Numbered from the stretch's first letter, positions 46,180 through 58,817 are shown. The stretch is 64,000 nt of DNA from Armillaria gallica (GCA_037576215.1 JBANDB010000007.1:279001-343000); one strand, 5' to 3'. Translations and numbers: made by a program. Notes: generated by a model not told the origin, from the letters alone.

Positions 46180-49100
46180 ATGGCATTCCCAACTCTCCAA
46201 GGCCTTTCGTCGCTTACCTTCAATCCTCCCCCCGTAGACGGCACGCTGATGTTCCCGGAATTAGTAGACTACAATGGGACCCATAGTCCCGACCACGCGC
46301 CGTTTCGATACGAAGATCCCGATGGCAACGATGTCCGTACCATTTACTGGAGTGAAGGTGTCGCAGCCTTTCATACAGCTGGCCGATACTTCAAGCAATA
46401 TATCCACGATGATTCTGCCGTCGTGATAGGAATTTTAGCTAATTCGGGTGCGTATTGCATTGGCCTTTTCAGAGTGACGCTCAAATCAGGTTTCATAGAT
46501 ACGCTAACGTTCTATGCGACTATTGTTAGCATCATGCGCCTCGGATACATCCCTTTCCCTATCTCTGTCCGAAATTCAGCTTCTGCCGTCGCACATTTGA
46601 TGAAGACGACTAACGCGAAGTATCTCGTCATCAGCGGGGACCCGTCAGTGCAAACAATTGCTGATCTAGTCTGTCACCAGTATGATGGAGACAGTATTGC
46701 CACTATTCCGGTGCCGAAATTCAACGATATCTATTCATGCGACCTCAAAACCCACAAGCCACTGCCACCGTTCAAGCAACCAAAATGGACGCAAACGGCA
46801 CTCATCCTGCACTCATCTGGAACGACTGGCTTTCCGAGCCCGATATCTCTGACTCATCAGTTTCTACTGCAGCTAATGAAGACGCCATGTGACGGTTCCG
46901 AGGCTCTTCTTTAGTAGTATTCAACTAAAATTTGACAGATTATGGAGAAGTGGATCTCTGCGGCGAAGTTTTCTCTGCGCAATCGTGGCCGATGTACCGT
47001 AAGTACAAGGTTCTCTGACTCCACGCCATCCTGATCATATTTCCAGATACTATCGGATTCTGGATAACATCTTTCAGCGCAAGTATTTTCGCCTGTTTTA
47101 GGTTCGTTCCATTGACGTCTGTGTGAAGATTTCGACAGGTGCCATCTCTGCACATTTCCATCAACAACAGTCCACCACGATTACCGCTGACCGTTATATA
47201 TCTAGTGTAATCAAGACGAATTGTACTTACGTCTTCACCGTCCCTTCATTCCTAGAGGTACGTTCGTCCAGTCTTTCTATCAGCCGCTCGCTCAAACGCC
47301 ATCTATAGCAATTGGTTCAAGATCCAGCTGCCGTTCAAGCTTTGAAAGCGACAACAGGCGTAGTAAGTATGGATCTACAAGAATGCACTTTTGAACTGAC
47401 ATACCTGCAGCTCTTTGGCGGAGGACCTCTTTCCAAAGAGACGGGGGATAAGTTAGCTCGCAACGGGATTCGCTTACTGTCGACGATCGGATCGTAAGTC
47501 ACTGTGGAACTTCCGTTCTTTGAGAGACTAAAATAGTGTAGAACGGAGGCTGGATGCATCTCAATCCTCGTTCCAAGTACGTGTGCTTCTGCTGATAGAC
47601 TAAACCTATTGAGAAGATATTGCAATAGAATCTGTATCGCCCGAAGGTTGGGAGTGGATGAGAGTGAGCAGTTTGGTCTATGTTTGATTTCGTTTGAGTT
47701 CAATAGCCGGATAGCTTTCTCGCCAAATGGATATCATGCTCGTACCAACAGAGGAGAAGGACATATGTGGTGTTTACGTCAAGGTAAGGAGTGAACGCAG
47801 TGCCTCATATACCCATAATAACGGCGCAACCTGCCTTTATAGAAATCCGTTGACTATGCGCCGGCAGCCTTTAATTCTGAGATCGATGGAATCGAGGCCT
47901 TAGATATGAAAGATCTAGTACAGCTTCACCCTTCAAATCGGAGACTATGGAAGGTTTATGGCAGAGCCGGTACCATCATGTCTGTCGCGTTCTTTATGTG
48001 TCACAATTAATCTCATACACAGACGAGCAAATCACACATAGTACCGGAGTAAGTCGCCTACCTCTTTCTGAGATATAGAGCGAGAAGGACTCACCGCTTG
48101 CTTTCCGTCTTTTGCTGTGCAGGAAAAGGTGAACCCTCAAAAGTCAAAGTAATCTCTAAGCTTTCGTCGTTCTGATATTTTTTCGATAGACGAATCCTGA
48201 GCCAATTGGTACGACGCCGCAGCCTTATAAATATAGCACCACGGATCTAACGGTGTCCATATAGAGGCAGTCTTGATGAGCGACAGGCATATCTCCGGCG
48301 CCATCATGTTTGGCCGAGGCAAATTTCAGCCAGGAGTACTCGTTCAGCCTTCTCCTGAATACGCCTTCGATCCTAAGGACACGAAGCGCCTTGTGGAATA
48401 CCGTTCACTCATTTGGTTAGTCTTCTTTTCCCGGCTTGCTTTTTTTCACGCTAACAAGAACTATAAAACAGGGAATCAGTAGCACAAGTGAACAATAAAT
48501 CGCCTCAGCATTCACGGATATATAAAGAGGTCGAGTCTCTCAAGCAGATATACGTACATAATTCTGACTTATTTTCATAGATGATCCTTGTCACAAATCC
48601 AAGCAAGCCCTTTGAGTTCACAGCAAAAGGTACATTACGACGAGGAGACACACTCAAAGTCTACGAAATGGAAATCGATGAGATCTACAACGTCGTGGAT
48701 GCGATCTATTCCCCAGTATCCGACATACTCTTCCCACAAACCCCCACAATCGAATGGGCCACCAGTATCGTTCGCGACATTGTCAAAGGCACTTCTCAGC
48801 AAAATGTCGGCGATAATGACGACATTTTCACACTTGGCGGGGATAGGTACGCTCGGATACTAATCTATTCATCAGTCTACTAACTGTCACACATACACAG
48901 CTTAACCGCAACTTTGATACGAAACTCTATTATCAAGGTGTTGCGGAAAGTTGTACCGGTAGGGGTCATTAGATCCCTCCCGTCGAGCTTTGTCTTCGAT
49001 AAGCCTACAGTGACCGCGCTCGGTACCTTTGTTTATGAAGTCATTTTGGGCGCAAGCACCATCAGCGAGGGTATCCACCAGAACCAAGCTCTCGGAGAAG

Positions 49101-50027
49101 AGCTGTTCCCTGAAATTGGCCCCGACACCCTGGGACAGACAATCGTCAAGCTTCATGAAGGGCAAGGCGAGCCTCCTTTGATCATGATTCCCGGTCAGTT
49201 TTGTCGTTTTATATTCAAGTCCTACATCATCTGATGAAATAACAATAGGTGCTGGAGGCTTGGCCTTCGAATATATATCTTACGCGGATAAATTCCGGAC
49301 AGCTGTTTGGACCCTCCAAGTGACATCGGAGACGCCCTTAAACTCTCTCGAAGAGATGGCTACCTTTTACTTCCAGAAGATCAAAGCCGAACGACCCCTC
49401 GGTCCCTATCGTTTCGCAGCATATTCCCAGACCAGTGTCCTGCTTATCGTATTGGTAAAGCTGTTCGAGGATAACGATGATGTGGTTTTGCAGGCCACCA
49501 TGCTGGACCATTTCCCTGCACTGCTCGTCTATTCTGCGAACCTGGCCGGAAACCCAGACCCTAGAATCCCGGAGAATATGGAGGCTGTTTTCGACAAGGG
49601 GACTGGCGCGATTACTGAGATGATGAGCAGGGATGGGAATCCTGGTCCGCTGTTGCGTTCTCTGAAGAAGCTTAATGACGCGTGGCACGGGAAATGCGAT
49701 AACGATATCATCCGGGCAGTTAACCAATATTTCAAAAGCTACCTGACTGCGGTTTCTATCTTTGCTTATACTTTGACGACTCGCAAAGATGGTCGATCTT
49801 CTATGGAGGCGATGTCACAGTGGTTGCAGACCGTTAAGGCTCCAATCTCTGTGATAGTCGCGCTGAAAGGTTGTCTGGGTTCGCTTCCTGAAGAAGATAA
49901 GCAGGAATGGAAGGACCTTGGTGCGAAGAGATGCCTACCGAATGCGCGGGTCGATTTTGTGGACGGAGGTCATTATGAGTTTCTTACAGATGATAAGGTG
50001 ATCCGGTTTCTGCAGGAGGGGTACTAA
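46180..50027 (+). CDS. NRPS-like enzyme: adenylation, carrier and thioesterase domains (A-T-TE)
   Basis: Activates a carboxylic acid, loads it on a phosphopantetheine arm and releases it by a thioesterase. This architecture is known from basidiomycete aryl-acid dimerising synthetases, but substrate is unknown. A domain: MAFPTLQGLSSLTF, ALILHSSGTTGFPSP (A3, with S for the usual K), LCGEVFSAQSWPMYHTIGFW, CTYVFTVPSFLE, LFGGGPLSKETGDKL, STEAGCISILVP, DEQITHSTGEKTNPEPI. Carrier: DDIFTLGGDSLTATLIRN, created by splicing. TE: GAGGLAFEYISY, FAAYSQTSV (Ser), GGHYEFLTDD (His). About ten short introns can be placed in phase, for example GTGTGAAG...CAACAG near 47,127 and GTGAACCC...CGATAG near 48,128. Stretch 47,670-47,730 contains stops I could bridge only with a very short intron, so integrity there is uncertain. 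Confidence 0.82.
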
Positions 50028-50516
50028 ATTATTCTCTAGTAGCATGCTGTAAACAGCCAAGCCCTTTCGGCGCAATGACAGCCTGTTAATGAGATTTCTA
50101 CGCGAGTGTCAATAACTTCTTGCCTGAAATCTGTTTCTTAGGTATTCGTCAAGCGTGCGATGTTTCTAGGACAAACGGCAAGATTCCATGCACCAAACTG
50201 AACGTACATCAATGAATAATTCAGTAGTGCCATAATGATATGATTTCGTGGTTAATTTGTCGCAGTTTAAATGAAATCGCTTCAATCGGGAAGCCATTTG
50301 GTCAAGGAAGTTGATATCTACTTCGCCGTATCCGACATTTACTGATTTGCAGTACGGTGCGTTCACCTTCCTCCAATATATATATATATCTTTTTCAATG
50401 GCATCTTCGTTCCTTATCCAGCGCTATTGATTTCTCGATCTGTCTACTTGTACAACAAATGAATACAATATCGCTACTCCGTTCAAGCCGTTCCCGATCA
50501 CTTGCGGGATATTCCC

Positions 50517-51017
50517 TTAGAGGCCAATATTGATGGGGGTGCAGCCCAGAGCAACAACACCGTTCTGTCCGTGGATAAGTAAGTATCATTCGATTGGCAG
50601 AGTCAAATTACTCACGAAGTTGTTGTTGTTACAGCAGACAGCTTGGTTGGAGCACTGGGTACCGCCAAGACCGAGGACGGTAATAGGGCTGCAGACAACG
50701 CCGCTGTAATGAAAGGTGTTAGCAATCGAAGAGCTATTTAGGAAGGGAACACCTACACGTCAGCGGTGACGCTGCCGATGGGAACTCCGAGGAGGCCCAG
50801 AAGGGTCTGAACGATGCTAGAGGTGGGCTACAACAACGATTCGTTCAGCTTCCGGTGAGCTGTAGGTCGAAACTCGACTCACACTCTGAGTAGAACTGCA
50901 GCACTGCGCGGTACCAGTGGCACTGCAAGCCGCACCATCAGTACGGGGAAGGACGGCTGTGGCGGTCGCAAGGATAGGCAAAGCCAAGAGAGTAAAAGTC
51001 GAGATGCGAGCAAACAT
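50517..51017 (-). CDS. Class I hydrophobin H7
   Basis: Start at 51,017: [39 protein letters not shown], intron GTGTGAG-like/[26 protein letters not shown], intron GTAGGT...[33 protein letters not shown], intron GTGAGT...[23 protein letters not shown]. Eight cysteines present. Intact counterpart of H3. Carries the shared leader block (GTATGATCAAGTCGAACAGC on the minus strand). Confidence 0.92.
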
Positions 51018-53972
51018 TGTGAACTGAGATTAAGCTGTACAACTGTGAGGGCTGTTCGACTTGATCATACCTAGTAAACTCACCTCTTTTTTATAGGCTC
51101 TCGTTCTCTCTGCTATCCCCGAGTACGGAGGTCATCTGGCCATGGTGCGCAAGTAATCATGATTTACCCGACAGCTGCCAATGCGTGAGTCCCCAGGACC
51201 AGTAGATGGAGCGCAATAGTACGATATCCATGATGCGCCGCTAGGAGGAAGCGAGTATCAGTCAGAAAATAGTGCCGTTCTCGGTGCATAGACGTACCAG
51301 GTTACTGTCTTGGGGTCTGTGTTTCCGTGTGGATAACATCACACGGTACACCCCCCCTAAGTTTTTGTTGTGAACAAATAACGTGATCATAGCGCTGCGC
51401 CCTCATCTTATACTTACATTTTTCTACTTGGAACTAATGCCCACCGCCCTGAGTACCGTGAAGGGACCGTTCCCTTGTTCATCTTTGCGACTCCTCGGTG
51501 CCATATCTTTACCGCGTGGCAAAATTCGGTCTTCGACGCATTGGCCGTTTCTGGGCCTGTCGCTCGTCCCCTACTCACTGAAGCTGATTGGAAGCAATAC
51601 TCGGTGAACAAACGGACACATCCTGATTTGCTCATCTACCCATCTAAATTAAATGACGTACATTATGAAAATGTTTGCAAATGCTGGCCTTTCATATTTC
51701 TACAGGTCGCCTAAAATTTCGACCCCTTGAAACCGTTGTATCATTTCGAGACTTCGAAGCTACAATGCATTAAAATGATCCCGTGACCACTCCATCGCAT
51801 AGCCAAGGGGCAAGAATATAAGGATGTATAAGACTTACTTGGTGCCGGATGCTAGGTCGGGTTTGACCTGGTTTGATCGACGCGACGCAGGTTGTAATAC
51901 TGTCAACCAAATTTCCAATGGTGTCTGATTCCTCTCATACTTTGAGAGCGCTGTCTGTGGTGACAGATCAGTCAGAATAATTCGTTATGATTGGAACCCA
52001 ACCTGTGGCGCCTTGAATGACCGATTCGGCCATGTAGGCAGGTGCTATACGATTGTAAGCAGTGGAGTCCTGCAAACAACAATTTCAATATGAAGTCATT
52101 CGCTCGTGATCTTTTGGGCAAGTAACATTCCTTACTGGAGAATCGTCGACATTACCGACGTATCACAATTCTATACGTTACTTGATGAAGTCATACCCCC
52201 AACGTACACATGCAGAAAGAATGAGAAATTGACAGGACACATCGCTGTTCGATGTTTCTGAAATGTTAACGAGATCGAGATGGTGAAAAGCGTTGAGAAT
52301 CATTACCTCGTTCCGTGCTCTCCGAAGTCTGATCGAAGGACGCTACGAGAAAATCCACTGTGGAAATATCAGTCCGATCTTTCCCTGCTCCAGGGGAAAC
52401 GGATTACAATGGAGAGGAAGAGAAAAACCGGCAAGGACAAGCCACTCCACAGAAAACAAGACGGTCGATGTCAGTCGAAGCTTGTTTTCGCCTCTTTTGG
52501 AAAGTCTACTCGCCATGACATGGGTAATGCTCAGGGAAGAATGGCAGTCAACACCAGAGGGTGAAAACTAAGGCTAAACCAGTCCCTGGGGCACTCGTGA
52601 CTATCCGTAACGCGCGCCCGAGTACGTGTCGCAGGAAAGGACGGCCGTGCCCTGAGCAGAAAACCCGAGACAAAGGAAAAGAATAGATAGTAATGAAGGA
52701 GCTTCCCGAATCGAGATCATAGAAGTGTGGGACATGATAAAACTGACAGCTGTAGCCAAGAATCTGGTTTATTGACATTTCACGAAGGTATCCATCTAGA
52801 AAGGAGATTAGCAGTACAGTTGCCAAAACATAAAATAAAATACCTGGTGTATTATTCGTAGACGTGGGGGATTCTCCGTCTGCTTTTCTAGACATAGACC
52901 ATCTCACGAACATTGGGAACCAGTCCCCTACAATAGTCAAGATTAAGTCCGAAGGGAAACCTGGCGTTACCTGTCAGAATAAAGTAACTGAAGGCGTAAC
53001 ATTTACCTACACGCCGTAAGACTTCGATGAAAGTTATTCTCCGAGTATAATCGTCGAAATCCGGTCGTGACACTGTCCTCCGGTAGGTTTGCTTTCAACC
53101 TGCCTGCATGGGTTGTGGCTTGATTCGGTGAGACGTGGGAAGTGAGTGTCCTTGATAAAGAGTCTGCAGAACAGATCTGTGATCGTATCTTCTAATAAAG
53201 GTAGAAGGTCGTACTAGGAATCCGTAGCAGTTGATGATGTGGCCTTAGCACACTGCCGAAAGTATTACATTTCGCATTCGCGTTGAATCGCTACTACCAG
53301 GTTGCCACTTCGAAAAGTTTGCATCAGTCCAAGCACGAAGACTGGTCTCCTCGCAATGGTCTGGAAAATAAGATGAGACAAGGCCATCGCATATAATAGT
53401 CACAGCGAAAACCATATTTCAAATTTCAAATTGAAAAGCATAGAATGGGGCCTATAGAATGAGTGACGGTTACAATGTCAGGTGATCTGTGACGGGACGC
53501 GTGTCCCGTCCTATTTTTCAATTTTTTGTCCTGCTCAGTGCCAGCTCAGTGCACTATCCTACCCCCGAGCTACTACCCGCATTCACAGGCCCTTTTTAAT
53601 TCTACGTCCGATAGTTGCATCTGTTCTCATGACACCCTCTTTGGGGCTTCATTCGCCACTAGCAGCCTTTTGAACTTGCTTTGAACCCACATCCGACTAT
53701 AGGGTATGGTGATATGGTACAGCCTGAGCAAGCCTCCATCTGCTACATTGACCTTATCGACTACGGAGGTATATATCCTTCTGAATATTCAGGTTCAAAA
53801 TAGCTTTACTGGCTCATGCGATTCCGTTTACGAAAGTAGCAGAGTGAAAATGAAGTAGGTCTGAAACTAAAAGTATGCGCCCTCGGCTGATTATAGGCTA
53901 CGAACAGAAAATTCGAGACTGAGAAAGCATAATATTCAACGTCTGCCGAAAATAGAAGGATGAAAACCAAAC
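51018..53972. other. Duplication right edge, then gene-poor unique DNA
   Basis: Up to about 51,707 the sequence matches 30.9-31.58 kb, and there the tandem unit ends. Beyond this no gene is clear. A minus-strand stretch at 52,888-53,073 (PDFDDY, ITFIEVLRR) faintly resembles a P450 K-helix region, followed by a hydrophobic frame at 52,548-52,940. A (TA)n microsatellite lies at 50,383-50,396, just left of H7. Confidence 0.35.
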
Positions 53973-54430
53973 TCAGTCACTAATGCTCGTGCAATTCACT
54001 GCAGTAACGGTTCCTTGTAATGTCTGTTAGCATCCCCTTTGAAATCAGCACTTTAACATAAGCAACATACCGTCATTCGCGATGAATAGCTCGTGACCGC
54101 AGCACAGCTTGCTCGAACTAAGACCCTCACTGTACGTGATCATGGTGTCAGCTACTTTCAGTGAAGCTGCAGGAACACATACCACTGCGACGTTCCTTCC
54201 ACGATGTTGCCTTCGGGATTGATACAATTAAACCCAACTGATTTGTCGCTGGCGAGATCTCCCGCCTGAATACCTTTCTCGGCAATGAGGGTGCTGTTGG
54301 CGGGTTCGACCCTCTGGCAGCATTCAATGAGGTCGCCTTTGTCATAGCAGCTCGTCGAGGTCATGGCTGTTGCGCCGATGAGCAAGGCAGCGATAGGAAA
54401 GAGGGGCCCGAAGATCATAGTGGAGCGCAT
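53973..54430 (-). CDS. Small secreted 8-Cys protein with hydrophobin cysteine order, member 1
   Basis: Start at 54,430: signal peptide MRSTMIFGPLFPIAALLIGA. Exon 1: CYDKGDLIECCQ, then ...SVGFNCINPEG and ...GTSQ. An intron GTATGT...CGTACAG completes Cys5 (TG|T). Exon 2: CEGLSSSKLCCGHELFIAND. Intron GTATGT...TACAAG. Exon 3: GTVTAVNCTSISD, TGA. The cysteine pattern is C-x8-CC-x30-C-x13-C-x8-CC-x16-C: the hydrophobin order, but with eight residues before each CC. A TATA-like CTATAAAT lies about 30-40 bp upstream of the start. Alternative: an unrelated cysteine-rich effector-like secreted protein. Function not known. Confidence 0.75.
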
Positions 54431-54784
54431 TGTTAGCAGGTCTGACGGATTGTGCGTTTAATTTATAGCGTCTCTGAAGGGAACATTCCGTGTGTTTGAG
54501 GCTAAAAACATCGAAAGCATTTCGGCACCGACAATTGAAGAAAAAGAAAGCGTTCTCTTTGATGATTATGCCTTTTGGAAAGCATTTTAAAAAATGCAAG
54601 TCTTTACACATTTGGCAAGGGTTCGACTATTCAGTATGTTCGTCGTGGTGCTGATCGCGGTTATAATTGAAGTGTGGGAACTCCTAATAAAGGGCGACGT
54701 TTCGAAAGACTCGGAGAATATAGCTTTCATGGGACAATGTAAAGTATAGTCCAGGGTGTCAACCACCGTACAGCAACAAATACA

Positions 54785-55236
54785 TCAGTAAACAGCCTTT
54801 GTACAGTTCACTGCAGTGTATGTCCCTATTCAGCTCAGATATCAATAAATCGTTAGAATATGATTCCGAATCGACCTACCATCGCTGGCGTAAAATACCT
54901 GATGGCTGCAGCACATCTGGTTTATGTTTAGATCCTTGCTGTTTGTCTGATTAACAATCCTGCTCATCTTCTTATGACGAGAGAGACATACCACTGTGAT
55001 GCCTGGCCAGCAATTTCGATGGTCGGAAGGGAGCAGTTGTACCCAACCATACGAGATGTATCAACAGGAGCATCGATTTCCTGAGTTGCGAAAAGGGTGG
55101 TGTTGGTAGGACCGATTTCTTGGCAACATTCGACAAGGTCTGAAGAATCTAGGCAACGCTTCTCGACTATGGGAGTCGCATTTGGGGAGGCAAAGGTGAG
55201 CGTCGCGGCTGTGAGGATAAAGAGGGAAAATCGCAT
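54785..55236 (-). CDS. Small secreted 8-Cys protein with hydrophobin cysteine order, member 2
   Basis: Start at 55,236: MRFSLFILTAATLTFASPNA. Exon 1: CLDSSDLVECCQEIGPTNTT ... MVGYNCSLP ... GQASQ. Intron GTATGT...AACAG, again splitting Cys5. Exon 2: CKDLNINQMCCSHQVFYASD. Intron GTAGGT...GAATAG. Exon 3: GTYTAVNCTKAVY, TGA. Pattern C-x8-CC-x29-C-x13-C-x8-CC-x16-C, matching its neighbour almost residue for residue in spacing although sequence identity is modest. Same intron positions and phases as member 1. The two are tandem, same strand, about 350 bp apart. Confidence 0.75.
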
Positions 55237-58200
55237 GGTTGATGTAGCGTCGGAGCAGGAGGTCCAGAAGAAACTGATTTTCGGTGGGTCTATTTCAGGT
55301 CGATATGAGAACATTTTGTATGTCTGAGCTCTTGCCCTACAGGCTAGTATGGCGTTAGCTGGTGTTCATATTACGGCATGGCGTTAACCTGCTGCCGATA
55401 TCCCCTCCTTCTGAAATGAGTCTTAAATTCCTTCGCTCGAGGACCTCTTGTTCTTTTTATGCCCTGTGTCTGTGTGTTGATATAAATTGATTGAGGAAAG
55501 AATAGGGATGGGTTGCAGAAAAATCCAATGAACTGGGGATTTTTTGATCGCAGGTGATGACATCTCGCACGCAAGTCTTCCGTTGTATAAGTTTAGACAC
55601 TGCTAACTTCGTTATTGTCCTTGATTTTTTTGTGCCTTCTTTGGATCTTTGAGAATTGGTGCTTTACTAGTCAAGGTCGAGAACAACGAACAAAACGCGA
55701 TCGCGAGTCGAAAGCCAAGCCCGGCGGTAACGCGTAGCACGTACCGTACATAGACAACAACAAATAAATGTTTTCATCACTTACCGCGACGACGACGGAT
55801 TTCCTCTTCAATAGTGTCCTTGCCTACTCTCTTTCACAAGGATATTCAGCGTCTCTTGTCATTTTGGCAATATCTGTGGGTTGTCTCTACCATCGCGGCA
55901 TTTCGGGCAACGCAAGAACTTTCAGAATCGATTTGGCTGCCACTTCAAGCTCACCCTGGAGGCCCGATGCCCAGTGGAGGGGTTGTATATTTCGAGGATC
56001 CATAACCGGTGTATGACGGGAGATCATCGATCAATGGTCAGAAAATACACAGTACGGAACGAACGCCCTTTTGACCTTTCAGCTAATTGCCAATGCTTAG
56101 AAAATGTTCAACAGCTGGATTCGGAGTTAGTCAAATTTCGAACATTTTGGTCATTCGTATTCAATTCTTGTGACGTATACGGCGACCGGTTCTGCATCGG
56201 AAGGAATTCGGACTCGGTAAATTTGTAGCAGGCTATATGCCTCCGGTGCGTCTTAATCCTTAACTCTGCAAGCGTTCTTTGACCATATGATGATAAAGAT
56301 CACGCAATATAATATTCACATATGGCGCCCTGCAACCATCTAAGTTTGAAGCTATTCAGTGCGATGTGATGAGGATGGATACATGTAACATCTTTTCACC
56401 GTTGCGTTCAAAAGCTCTTCGTGACCAATTTGAAGACAGTATGCAAAGGACCTAGTTATCTGGCATTTTGACGATTAATTATGGACAAGTATTCTCCATC
56501 TGTCGAAGCAGGTTGAAGCCCCCTTATGGTGCGTGATGATTGGTACCTTGACCGTCTCTTTATTCTGATAAGTAATGCCAGGGTCTTCTCTCTGAGCTAT
56601 CTCGGCGGCTCTCGCAAGAACTTGATAATCATGTTTTCTGCTGCTCCTGGGGGGAAATGTTGGCCATGGTGATTCCAAAGTACGTATAAGCGGAAAGGCT
56701 CTGAAAAGGTGAGGCGAAGGAGTCCAGACTTATCGTGTTTCTAAGATCATACATTTCTAGTGGATAACTGACGGCGATGGACCTACGAATCTTTTCTGGG
56801 AAAGATGGGTATACCCGCCCCGGGGGTGTCTGTTTCTCCTGATCTCCTCGTTTCGCGGGCTGCTTTCCATGAGATGTTCTTTGTTATCAATCAATCTCTT
56901 CGCCCTTATCATTCGTCCTTCAAGTCAGCGAAATGTGCTCACCTAACACGCATATCAGCGTGTTGAGGGTAACCGTGTATACCAGATTCTCTCGTTCCTT
57001 TCTGGTCCAGGTTCTACCTTCAGGTGCCTCTCAGCGCCGAGTATCACGCGGAAAATGGCATTTGACTATACTGGACCTAAGGTCTCGTGGTAGCGTTTCT
57101 GCAATTCGGTTCCATAGGTGGTGCCGAGTGCTCGTGGCGATTGTTTCCTTCTATTCAATGTTGTTCTTTTTCTTCGAAGACTGGACAATGAAGTATCATT
57201 ATATCTCCACGCCGAGCTTCTTCGAGGTCTAGCTCAGTAGGTGCTCTGATCTAGCCATCAAACATCAGAAAAGACTCAACCACTTCTCGATCATCTTCAG
57301 GATCAACACCAAGCCCATGGCGATGCATTCTGTCAGCCTAGTGATGCTACTGCAACCCCCTCCGCTCAGCTCTTGAAGGAGCTCGTCATGTTATGCACCC
57401 GTTAGGTTTAGTGCCTAATTTCTACGCCTCCGAATTCTTCAAGCTATTATTCGAAGGACGTACCTCATACTTAAATGCCGTGATTTCGTCATTTATGACG
57501 AGTTGTGGGTTGCGTCTCCGGCCGTATTGGAGTATTATCACTCACCTGTCATTGCAGACAGCGCTCCCAAAACATCAGAAGAATCGGTCTCCATCAGACC
57601 TTTTTGGCAGTATTACGACTTGTATTGTACCTCTCCCTTGTTGGTGGTCATAAGACTATCCCAATGTCGGAATTTTAGGCTGCCTGAGGAAAATCCCATG
57701 AAGGACCTTTCTAACGTCACCTTCATTTCAAGCGGATAGATGGGCTTGAGCAGATCAGGGTGATGAGTTTGTTCACCGACACCATTCTTTATTCTGACGT
57801 ACTTTGCTGGGTAACCTTGTCGGACTGAGATCCGGAAACTTGCGGCCTTTCCTGTGCGGTAAAGACAAGTCATTGAAAGGACGAAAGAATGCGACCAGCA
57901 GTTCCGTCACGGTAACCGGGAAATGGGGAAATAGCTGTACAAACCTAAACGAGGGCACGGACCGGTGCTGGTTCATTCGATCACATCATTTTTCTCGCAA
58001 ACCTGGGACGCGATTCATATCAATGATTGAGCCACAAGACTATAACCAAGTATGGTGTTGCGCCGTGAAAAGGTACGGGTATTGACTGATGCTCGCTTCC
58101 GCCCAGCGCCACATCATGATTGCCGTACCTGTATGCCATCTAATCTACCCAGCAAAACATAAACCCCCAAGCGTACGCATTACTAGTCTTGACCAGATGA

Positions 58201-58315
58201 CCACCGTACCCGGGGATAATAGAGCAGGCAAAAAGCGGTAAAAGCGAGATGAATTTACTAGACATAATCAAATTGAACAGTCCCTCACAGTTGTACAGCT
58301 TAATCTCAGTCCACA
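55237..58315. other. Gene-poor region; right part duplicated at 61.7-63.5 kb
   Basis: Several short frames at 55.77-56.23 kb (+), including a hydrophobic one, without a recognised domain. From about 56.7 kb to the start of H8 the sequence is a diverged duplicate of 61.7-63.52 kb, with blocks such as the GACAGC...CATCAGA stretch near 57,555 and 62,730. No gene supported. Confidence 0.4.
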
Positions 58316-58817
58316 ATGTTCGCTCGTATCTCAACTTTTACTCTCCTGGTTTTGCCTCTCCTTGCGACCGCCACCGCCGTCCTTCCTCGTACCGACGGTG
58401 CGGCTTGTGGTGCTTCTGGTACCGTGCAGTGCTGTAACTCTACTCAGAGTGTAAGCCTCCTCTCTACTAATCCACTCAATGTTGAACATAGTCTTAGCCC
58501 AGCAACCTGAGTCCCAGTGTTACGAGCATCTTGGGCCTCCTTGGAGTCGCCATTAGTGACCTCGTTGGCAATGTGTATGTATTGCGTAAAGTTAGGCGCT
58601 GCCTATGGCTGATTCCTCCGTTCTACAGCGGGCTGACCTGTAGTCCCATCGCTGTCGTTGGCCCTATTATCATAACCCAGTGCTCCAACCAAGTTGTCTG
58701 CTGTAGCAACAACAACTTTGTGAGTAATTTGGCTGCAGATCGGTTGCATACTTATCTATTCACGGACAGAACGGCATTGTTGCTCTGGGCTGCAACCCCA
58801 TTAACATCGGTCTCTGA
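58316..58817 (+). CDS. Class I hydrophobin H8
   Basis: ATG 58,316: [44 protein letters not shown]. Intron GTAAGC...CTTAG. PSNLSPSVTSILGLLGVAIS, DLVGNV. Intron GTATGT...[36 protein letters not shown]. Intron GTGAGT...[23 protein letters not shown] 58,815-58,817. Eight cysteines present. The usual LG(G/T)T before Cys5 is replaced by PIIIT. On the opposite strand from H1-H7. Leader block TCAAATTGAACA is a slightly diverged version of the shared one. Confidence 0.92.

Noticed and set aside
52548..52940. Minus-strand ORF with a hydrophobic stretch
   Set aside because: A single hydrophobic segment without start context, signal or family motif. Not enough for a gene call.
57224..57250. TAGCTCAGTAGG, a perfect tRNA box A-like string (a similar one near 62,337)
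   Set aside because: No box B (GGTTCGAATCC-like) at the proper distance and no cloverleaf. The partner copy differs at key places.
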